This document shows positions 1 through 4,493 of a stretch of 5,061 bases of DNA, in pieces (position 1 is the stretch's first letter; every line of letters starts with the position of its first letter). The DNA is from Solirubrobacterales bacterium (GTDB lineage Bacteria; Actinomycetota; Thermoleophilia; Solirubrobacterales; Solirubrobacteraceae), in NCBI GenBank assembly GCA_003244035.1, contig QHBV01000010.1, positions 5,245 through 10,305 of the forward strand, given 5' to 3'. Both the position numbers and the translations under genes were made by a program. Below the pieces are notes generated by a model. The model ran no database searches and had not been told where the DNA came from. It saw only the letters and a list, made by a program, of their open reading frames with translations.

Positions 1-86
1 GTCGGATGGATGCAGTCGACCGGGCACACCTCCACGCACGAGTTGTCCTTCGTGCCGATGCAGGGCTCGGCGATCACATATGCCAT
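1..86 (-). CDS. fdxA: Seven-iron ferredoxin (3Fe-4S/4Fe-4S), N-terminal part only
   Basis: Small soluble cytoplasmic electron carrier. Only the first 28 codons are present; the rest lies off the left edge. On the minus strand the ATG at 86-84 opens a peptide beginning MAYVIAEPCIGTKDNSC and continuing VEVCPVDCIHP. The cysteines are C9, C17, C21 and C25, with no Cys at position 12. By analogy with Azotobacter ferredoxin I, C9 and C17 would bind the 3Fe-4S cluster, C21 would join the 4Fe-4S cluster together with the missing second half, and C25 would be a non-ligand. The 'EPCIG.KD.SCVEVCPV' pattern is that of Thermus and actinobacterial 7Fe ferredoxins. The start is supported by an AAGGGGAA ribosome binding site ten bases upstream. 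An internal ATG-like triplet at 79-77 is out of frame. The gene is divergent from the gene at 185. The partner enzyme cannot be told from this window. Confidence 0.93.
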   Translation of the reverse strand, partial: MAYVIAEPCIGTKDNSCVEVCPVDCIHP

Positions 87-96
87 TGGTCTCGGA

Positions 97-104
97 TTCC
101 CCTT
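97..104 (-). promoter_or_regulatory. Ribosome binding site of the ferredoxin gene
   Basis: On the minus strand, 104-97 reads AAGGGGAA, a purine-rich Shine-Dalgarno sequence ten bases before the ATG at 86. It fixes the ferredoxin start. It also contrasts with the other gene starts in the window, which have no clear Shine-Dalgarno sequence. Confidence 0.7.
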
Positions 105-136
105 GAGTCGCTTCAGTTGGCACGCCGGCCGCAGCC

Positions 137-153
137 AGCATACGCGCATTCTA
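137..153 (-). promoter_or_regulatory. Candidate -10 region of the ferredoxin promoter
   Basis: Read on the minus strand, 153-148 is TAGAAT (five of six matches to TATAAT) and 142-137 is TATGCT (TANNNT type). Either would give a 5' leader of roughly 40-55 bases that includes the AAGGGGAA site. I see no good TTGACA-like -35 box at the right distance. The box lies about 20 bases from the opposite-facing TAGGCT of the gene at 185, so the two promoters would overlap. This is a motif call only. Confidence 0.35.
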
Positions 154-171
154 GGGACCGTCGCTCGCCGC

Positions 172-177
172 TAGGCT
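172..177 (+). promoter_or_regulatory. Candidate -10 box (TAGGCT) for a leaderless mRNA
   Basis: TAGGCT lies seven bases before the GTG at 185. That is the spacing expected between a TANNNT-type -10 box and a transcription start at the first base of the start codon. No Shine-Dalgarno sequence precedes the GTG, which fits a leaderless mRNA. The same hexamer occurs eight bases before the amidase GTG start on the other strand. No convincing -35 box is seen. Confidence 0.45.
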
Positions 178-184
178 CCCCGCT

Positions 185-1075
185 GTGCTGCTGCTGACGG
201 GCGCGACTGGATTGATCGGCGTGCCGCTACTCCGGCGGCTGACTTCCTCGGGAATGCCCGTACGCTGCCTGGTGCGCGACCCTCGCCGGCTCGGCACCGA
301 ACGCGTGCGTGTGCAGATCGCGCTCGGTGACCTCTCCGACCACCTCTCGTTTCGGCACGCGCTACGGGGCGTGGACACCGTAGTCCACCTCGCCTCGGTG
401 ATCCGCGACCAGCCTGGCGGCTCGATCGAAGAGCTCGCGGGCGTCGCCACCTGGCGCCTGGTGCGCGCAGCCGAGCGCGCCGGCGTGGAGCGGTTCGTGT
501 TCTTCTCTGCCCTGCAAGCCTCGACCCGGAGCCAAGCCCGTCTGATGCGCGCCAAAGCCGTAGCCGAGCGTGCGGTCGTCGAGTCCCCGCTCGCCCACAC
601 GATCTTCGCGCCCTCGATCGTGTACGCGCCCGGCGACCCGTACATGAAGCTCTTACGGCGGATGTCGCTGCTGCCGGTGATGCCGATCCCAGGCTCCGGC
701 CGCGCCCCGTTCCAGCCGATCTGGGCAGAGGACGTCGCGGACTGCGTGGTCGCGGCGCTGCCAGGCGGGGTGCACGCGGCGCAGGCCGAGGGCGAGCGCT
801 ATGAGCTCGCCGGCCCCGAGACGCTGACCCATCAGGACATCGTCGAGATCGCCCTGAGATCGTTCGGCCGGAGGCGACCGGTGGTGAGGGTGCCGGTCGC
901 GATCGTGCGCCGGTCCCTCGAGCTCGTCGAGCTGCTGGCGGGGCCTACGGCATTCGCGACCTGGGACGAGGCCGAGCTGATGGAGATTCCGATGACCTCG
1001 CGGCACGGAACCGCCGACGCGGAGCGCCTCGGCGTCCTGCCCAGGCCGATGCGGGCGGTGCTCGGGGTCGGCTAG
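185..1075 (+). CDS. Atypical SDR-family NAD(P)-binding protein (NDUFA9/NmrA-like)
   Basis: A 296-residue Rossmann-fold protein, probably a cytoplasmic NAD(P)-dependent epimerase/dehydrogenase relative. The dinucleotide-binding loop TGATGLIG is at residues 5-12, directly after the first strand, so the GTG start at 185 leaves no room for a longer N-terminus. An acidic GDL motif is near residues 48-50, the VVHLAS strand at 66-71, and FVFFSA at 104-109, where the catalytic Ser region sits in SDRs. The usual YxxxK pair reads LMRAK at 120-124: Lys124 is present but the Tyr position is Leu. The motif APSIVYAPGDP at 142-152 and the segment PIWAEDVADCVVAAL at 178-192 are typical of the extended/atypical SDR group that includes the complex I NDUFA9-like proteins. 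The gene stands alone on its strand and its stop overlaps the convergent amidase stop. It has a TTA leucine codon at 653-655, rare in DNA of this composition. The substrate is unknown, and a binding or regulatory role is as likely as catalysis. Confidence 0.88.
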   Translation: MLLLTGATGLIGVPLLRRLTSSGMPVRCLVRDPRRLGTERVRVQIALGDLSDHLSFRHALRGVDTVVHLASVIRDQPGGSIEELAGVATWRLVRAAERAGVERFVFFSALQASTRSQARLMRAKAVAERAVVESPLAHTIFAPSIVYAPGDPYMKLLRRMSLLPVMPIPGSGRAPFQPIWAEDVADCVVAALPGGVHAAQAEGERYELAGPETLTHQDIVEIALRSFGRRRPVVRVPVAIVRRSLELVELLAGPTAFATWDEAELMEIPMTSRHGTADAERLGVLPRPMRAVLGVG

Positions 1076-1084
1076 CCCGAGCGC
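1058..1084. terminator. Stem-loop over the shared stop codons; possible bidirectional terminator
   Basis: 1058-1066 (GTGCTCGGG) pairs with 1076-1084 (CCCGAGCGC) in nine base pairs including one G-T wobble. The nine-base loop at 1067-1075 holds the CTAG that provides both stop codons. Two genes converge exactly here with no intergenic DNA, so one hairpin could end transcription from both sides. There is no T-run on either strand, so a classical intrinsic terminator is not shown, and in GC-rich coding DNA such a stem could be chance. Confidence 0.35.
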
Positions 1085-2505
1085 GCCTGCCCCCAGGGCC
1101 TGCGGCCCGACCACGGCAGCGCCAGCTCGAGCTGGGTCGCGAGCGCCAGCAGCACCTCCTCGAGGGCAGGCGGGCCGATCAGCTGGATCGCGGTCGGCAG
1201 ACCGTCCTCGCCGTGATACAGCGGCAGCGAAATCGCCGGCTGGCCGGTGACGTTGACGATCGCCGTGTACGGCGTGAACTCACCGGAGCGGCGATAGTGA
1301 TCCCAGGGGTCCGGTCCGCCGCCGTGCACCTCGCCGATTGCCAGCGGGCGGCGCGCGAGCGCGGGGGTCAGAACCGCGTCGTAGGACGCGAGGAACGTGA
1401 CGATGGAGCGGGCGACCGCCTCGAGCTTTCCCTGCGCGCTCAGCAAGCTGATCGTGTCCTGGGCGCGCGCGCGCTCCCACAGCGCCCATGTCAGCGGCTC
1501 GACGTCAGCTTCGACCGGCTCGCGCCCCGCCAGGCGGCCGCCGATCATCGTCGCCATCGACACCATCGGCCCGAACGCCCGGGTGAAGTCGGGCAGCAGG
1601 TCGAGGTCGGACCACGGCGGGGTGATCTCCTCCACGCTGTGCCCGAGCGATTGCAGCAGCCTCGCCGCGTCGCGGGTCGCGCCCTCGCACACGGGATCGA
1701 GGCTCGCGCCCTCGAGCGGCATGTTGAGCGCGAGCCCGATCCTCATCACGCCGGGGTCGCGCAGCGCGAGCTGTCCGTAGCTCGCCGGCGGCGGCGGCGC
1801 CCAGTTCGCGTCGCCGGGCTCGTAGCCGGCGAGCACATCGAGGACGCGCGCGGTGTCCGCGACCGTCCGCGTGAGCACCCCGTCGGTGGTCAGAAAGCTC
1901 TGACCGCTGTCGGGGCCGGCCGAGACCCGGCCGCGCGCGGCCTTCAGACCCACGAGGCCGCAGCACGCCGCGGGGATCCGGATCGATCCACCGCCATCGT
2001 TTCCGTGTGCGATCGGCACCATCCCGGCGGCGAGGGCGGCGGCGGATCCACCGCTGGATCCGCCAGGGGTGCGGCCCGGCGCCCAGGGGTTGATCGTGGG
2101 CCCGTTGCGGCGCGATTCGGTCGTAGGCAGGATTCCCATCTCCGGCAGCGCGGTCTTCCCGACGATCACGAACCCGGCCTCCCGCAGCCGCCGGACGCAG
2201 AAGGCGTCGTATGGCGCGACCACCTCACCGAACAGGTCGCTGCACATCGTGATCGGCATCCCCGCCACCGTGCGGTTGTCCTTGATCGCGATCGGCACGC
2301 CGGCAAACGGGCGCGGATCGCCCGGACCGATCCGATCAGCGGCCGCGAGCGCCGACTCGGCCGCGACGTGCGTGAAGGCGTTGATCACAGGCTGGCGCCG
2401 CTCGATCTGAGCCAGGCAGTCGCCGACCAGCTCCCGGGCGCTCAGCTCACCGGCGCGGACGAGCGCGGCGAGCTCGAGCGCCGGCCGAAACATGAGCTCG
2501 CTCAC
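1072..2505 (-). CDS. Amidase-signature family hydrolase
   Basis: A 477-residue cytoplasmic enzyme of the amidase signature family, which hydrolyses C-N bonds through a Ser/cis-Ser/Lys triad. All three residues are visible: Lys75 in GVPIAIKDN, cis-Ser150 in TPGGSSGGSAAALAAG, and nucleophile Ser174 in GNDGGGSIRIPA. The 24-residue gap between the two serines equals that in fatty acid amide hydrolase (217 and 241). The C-terminal block FTPYTAIVNVTGQPAISLPL is also typical. Length is normal for the family. There is no signal peptide. The central and C-terminal parts recall 6-aminohexanoate-cyclic-dimer hydrolase-type amidases, but the substrate cannot be read from sequence. GatA of the tRNA amidotransferase is less likely because no gatB or gatC is adjacent. 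The chosen start is GTG at 2505, eight bases after a TAGGCT box; ATG at 2493 is the alternative and would drop four residues. The stop shares CTAG with the convergent gene. Confidence 0.93.
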   Translation of the reverse strand: MSELMFRPALELAALVRAGELSARELVGDCLAQIERRQPVINAFTHVAAESALAAADRIGPGDPRPFAGVPIAIKDNRTVAGMPITMCSDLFGEVVAPYDAFCVRRLREAGFVIVGKTALPEMGILPTTESRRNGPTINPWAPGRTPGGSSGGSAAALAAGMVPIAHGNDGGGSIRIPAACCGLVGLKAARGRVSAGPDSGQSFLTTDGVLTRTVADTARVLDVLAGYEPGDANWAPPPPASYGQLALRDPGVMRIGLALNMPLEGASLDPVCEGATRDAARLLQSLGHSVEEITPPWSDLDLLPDFTRAFGPMVSMATMIGGRLAGREPVEADVEPLTWALWERARAQDTISLLSAQGKLEAVARSIVTFLASYDAVLTPALARRPLAIGEVHGGGPDPWDHYRRSGEFTPYTAIVNVTGQPAISLPLYHGEDGLPTAIQLIGPPALEEVLLALATQLELALPWSGRRPWGQARSG

Positions 2506-2512
2506 TGCTCGG

Positions 2513-2519
2513 TAGCCTA
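2513..2519. promoter_or_regulatory. Shared divergent -10-like box (TAGCCTA)
   Basis: TAGCCTA reads as TAGCCT on the plus strand (2513-2518) and TAGGCT on the minus strand (2519-2514). The minus reading lies eight bases before the amidase GTG at 2505, the right distance for a leaderless mRNA. The plus reading lies 11 bases before the ATG at 2530, which would give a leader of zero to four bases. A second plus-strand candidate, TATATG at 2518-2523, lies six bases before the same ATG. Neither gene has a recognisable Shine-Dalgarno sequence. One seven-base element may thus set both start sites, which would make the two promoters mutually exclusive. Confidence 0.45.
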
Positions 2520-2529
2520 TATGCGCGAG

Positions 2530-3621
2530 ATGAGCGCCACCGTCGATATCCAGTCGGGGCTGGAGGGCGTCGTCGCCTTCGCCACCGAGATCGCCGAGCC
2601 AGACCGAGCCGGCGGCGCGCTGCGCTACCGCGGCGTCGACATCGAGGAGCTGGTCGGCAGCGTGCCGTTCGAGCAGGTGTGGGGGCTGCTCGTCGACGGC
2701 CGGCTGCTGCCCGGGCTACCGCCGGCAGAGCCGCACCCGCTCACGATCCGCTCGGGCGACCCCCGCGTCGACGTGCAGTCCGCGCTCGCGATGCTCGCAC
2801 CCCAATGGGGATTTCGAGAGCTGATCGACATCTCCGACGAGGTGGCACGGGACAATCTCGCGCGGGCATCGGTGATGGCCCTGTCGTTCGTCGCGCAGGC
2901 GGCGCGGGGGATCGGCCAGCCGCCCGTCCCGCAACGCGAGATCGACACGGCGTCCTCGATCCCCGAGCGCTTCCTCTTGCGCTGGCGCGGCGAAGCCGAC
3001 CCCAAGCACGTCGAAGCGATCGACGCCTACTGGATCTCGGCCGCCGAGCATGGGATCAACGCCTCGACCTTCACCGCTCGCGTGGTTGCCTCGACAGGAG
3101 CGGATGTCGCCGCGGCGCTGTCGGCCGCTGTGGGATCCCTGTCGGGGCCACTGCACGGCGGCGCCCCCGCGCGCGTGCTGAAGATGCTCGACGAGGTGCA
3201 GGCGACGGGCGACGCCGAGCGTTACGTCAAGGCGGTGCTCGACCGCGGAGAGCGGCTGATGGGCTTCGGCCACCGCATTTACAGGGCCGAGGATCCGCGC
3301 GCGCGAGTCCTGCGCGGGACCGCCCGCAAGCTCGGCTCGCCGCGCGTGGAGGTGGCCGAGGCGCTCGAGCTGGCGGCGCTCGCGGAGCTGCGGGCGCGCA
3401 AGCCCGACCGGGTGCTGGCGACCAACGTCGAGTTCTGGTCGGCCGTTGTGCTCGATTTCGCCGCTGTCCCGCCCGAGCTGTTCACGCCGATGTTCACGTG
3501 TGCCCGCACCGCCGGATGGTCGGCCCACATCCTGGAGCAGAAGCGTGAGGGACGGCTGATCCGCCCGACCGCGAAGTACGTCGGCCCGGCGCCGCGGCCG
3601 CTGTCCGAGCTGCGGGAGTGA
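2530..3621 (+). CDS. citA: Citrate synthase, CitA type (citrate synthase 2)
   Basis: Condenses acetyl-CoA with oxaloacetate to citrate at the entry of the TCA cycle; cytoplasmic. The 363-residue protein matches the short type II form. Early conserved text is GALRYRGVDIEELVG. His174 in AEHGINASTFTARV corresponds to pig His274. SGPLHGGAPARVL contains His209. GFGHRIYRAEDPR fits the citrate synthase signature, with His248 as pig His320. The position of catalytic pig Asp375 is Glu301 in NVEFW, a change that, from memory, the mycobacterial CitA group shares. The C-terminal segment FTCARTAGWSAHILEQKREG is also CitA-like. I chose ATG 2530 because the upstream TAGCCT/TATATG boxes would start transcription at about 2526-2530. 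ATG 2521 is in frame and would add MRE. The frame stays open far upstream, antisense to the amidase, but homology begins only here. The SGNH hydrolase gene follows with a four-base overlap. Confidence 0.95.
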   Translation: MSATVDIQSGLEGVVAFATEIAEPDRAGGALRYRGVDIEELVGSVPFEQVWGLLVDGRLLPGLPPAEPHPLTIRSGDPRVDVQSALAMLAPQWGFRELIDISDEVARDNLARASVMALSFVAQAARGIGQPPVPQREIDTASSIPERFLLRWRGEADPKHVEAIDAYWISAAEHGINASTFTARVVASTGADVAAALSAAVGSLSGPLHGGAPARVLKMLDEVQATGDAERYVKAVLDRGERLMGFGHRIYRAEDPRARVLRGTARKLGSPRVEVAEALELAALAELRARKPDRVLATNVEFWSAVVLDFAAVPPELFTPMFTCARTAGWSAHILEQKREGRLIRPTAKYVGPAPRPLSELRE

Positions 3622-4493
3622 CGCCTGCCGGCGCCGTGACCACCGCCAGCCAGGTGCCCGACTGCCGGCTCGGCGTGCTCGCGTTCGGCGATTCGATCAC
3701 GAACGGCGGCGGAGAGCTGCAGTGCGGCGTGGCGCTGCAATCGTGGGCGCTCTGGGTGGCGCGGGCGCTGGGGCTGCCGTTCACCGTCTACGCGACCGAT
3801 GGAGCGCGCGTCGATGACGTCGTGCGCCGGCAGATCCCGGCCTTTGCGCAAACCACTGCGCGTTCCGGCTCGCGCTACGACCTCGGCTGCCTGTACATTG
3901 GCGTCAACGACGTGCGCGCGCCGGGGTGGAACGCCGCGGCCTTCGAGTCCGAGCTTCGGGAGGGGCTGGGATTCCTGCGCGCCGGCTGCGACCGGGTGCT
4001 GACGTTGACCGCCCCACTCGACCTCGGCCGTCCCCGCGCAGGCGCCAAGGTGCACGACCTCAACGACGCGATCGAGCAGGCCGCGGCCGAGCTCGGCGTG
4101 CTCGTCGTCGACCTACGCCCCTTCAGGGCGCGCAACCACGTGATGGCCGACCATGTGCACCCCACGGCGTTCGGGCAGATCGCGATCGCCGAGCGCGCTC
4201 TCGCGGTGCTGCAGCGCGATGGGATGATGGCGGCGGTGCGGCCGTCGTCGCTGATCCGATTCGAGACGACTCGCCGGCGGCGGCTCCGCGGAGATGCGAC
4301 GTACGTCTACCGCCACGCCAAGGTCAGCGTCCGTGCGTGGCTCGCTGGAGGATTTCCTCGTGGTCGCGAGGGAACTGATGTCACTTCGTCTCGCTGGACG
4401 CAACGAATCGACATCAGTTCGGAAATCACGAGATCGGGCTGCGCCCGGCCTCCTCGGTCGCCTCGCGCAGGCGGCGGGCGAGAGCGGGCGTGA
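3618..4493 (+). CDS. SGNH/GDSL-family hydrolase
   Basis: A probable esterase/lipase-like enzyme with a Ser-Asp-His centre; without a signal peptide it is expected in the cytoplasm. The blocks are complete: block I is VLAFGDSITNGGG with nucleophile Ser26; a DGARVDDV segment (61-68) holds the likely block II glycine; block III is YIGVNDVRAPGWN with Asn97; block V is ADHVHPTAFGQ with Asp178 and His181. The natural ester substrate is unknown. The GTG start overlaps the citrate synthase TGA (GTGA at 3618-3621), suggesting translational coupling; the nearby GGGAG abuts the start too closely to be a normal Shine-Dalgarno sequence. Family-like sequence ends near residue 242 (YVYRHAKVSVRAWLAGG). The last ~47 residues are encoded by the inverted repeat at 4351-4427 and by the antisense of the glucanotransferase 3' end, are rich in Arg/Ser/Pro and look non-native. 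The 3' end overlaps the convergent gene by 68 bases. Confidence 0.9.
   Translation: MTPAGAVTTASQVPDCRLGVLAFGDSITNGGGELQCGVALQSWALWVARALGLPFTVYATDGARVDDVVRRQIPAFAQTTARSGSRYDLGCLYIGVNDVRAPGWNAAAFESELREGLGFLRAGCDRVLTLTAPLDLGRPRAGAKVHDLNDAIEQAAAELGVLVVDLRPFRARNHVMADHVHPTAFGQIAIAERALAVLQRDGMMAAVRPSSLIRFETTRRRRLRGDATYVYRHAKVSVRAWLAGGFPRGREGTDVTSSRWTQRIDISSEITRSGCARPPRSPRAGGGRERA
4341..4398 (+). repeat. Nine-base direct repeat CTCGCTGGA (two copies)
   Basis: CTCGCTGGA occurs at 4341-4349 and again at 4390-4398, 49 bases apart. The first copy lies just before the left arm of the inverted repeat and the second forms most of its loop. The left arm is therefore bracketed by the two copies. It could be the trace of an insertion or template-switch event, or chance. 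Confidence 0.4.
4351..4427. repeat. Long interrupted inverted repeat at the convergent gene ends
   Basis: From outside in: GATTTCC (4351-4357) pairs with GGAAATC (4421-4427); GAACTGATGTC (4372-4382) pairs perfectly with GACATCAGTTC (4410-4420); after a two-by-two mismatch, TTCGT (4385-4389) pairs with ACGAA (4403-4407). The loop is 4390-4402. The right-hand pairs are contiguous, while the left arm carries 14 extra bases (4358-4371) that can fold on their own, CCTCG (4356-4360) with CGAGG (4367-4371). In all, 23 of 25 right-arm bases find a partner. The element is more AT-rich than its surroundings and sits where the SGNH hydrolase and MalQ genes meet; the MalQ stop (4428-4426) is at its right edge. 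It may act as a bidirectional terminator or mRNA 3' stabiliser, or be a small mobile-element relic. No T-run follows it. The inverted repeat itself is certain; its function is not. Confidence 0.85.

Noticed and set aside
6..197. Plus-strand 63-codon ORF at the left end
   Set aside because: It runs antisense to the ferredoxin and across its promoter. The ferredoxin motif on the minus strand, with a good ribosome binding site, explains the sequence.
916..936. Palindromic CTCGAG/GAGCTC-rich stretch
   Set aside because: It encodes the repeated Leu-Glu-Leu-Val-Glu-Leu of the SDR-like protein, so codon usage explains it.
1072..2505. GatA (glutamyl-tRNA amidotransferase subunit A)
   Set aside because: The amidase signature is shared, but gatB and gatC are absent nearby and the C-terminal part looks more like stand-alone amidases. 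A generic call is safer.
1213..2529. Open frame upstream of and in phase with citrate synthase, giving an 802-codon ORF
   Set aside because: This stretch is antisense to the well-supported amidase, is extremely Arg-rich and low in complexity, and citrate synthase homology begins only at about 2530. It is a shadow frame caused by high GC, not a fusion protein.
2625..3528. Long minus- and plus-strand ORFs overlapping citrate synthase
   Set aside because: They are Arg/Ala/Gly-rich shadows of a gene with clear family motifs.
3279..4055. 258-codon minus-strand ORF over the synthase/hydrolase junction
   Set aside because: It has no recognisable motif, and both plus-strand genes beneath it have complete catalytic motifs.
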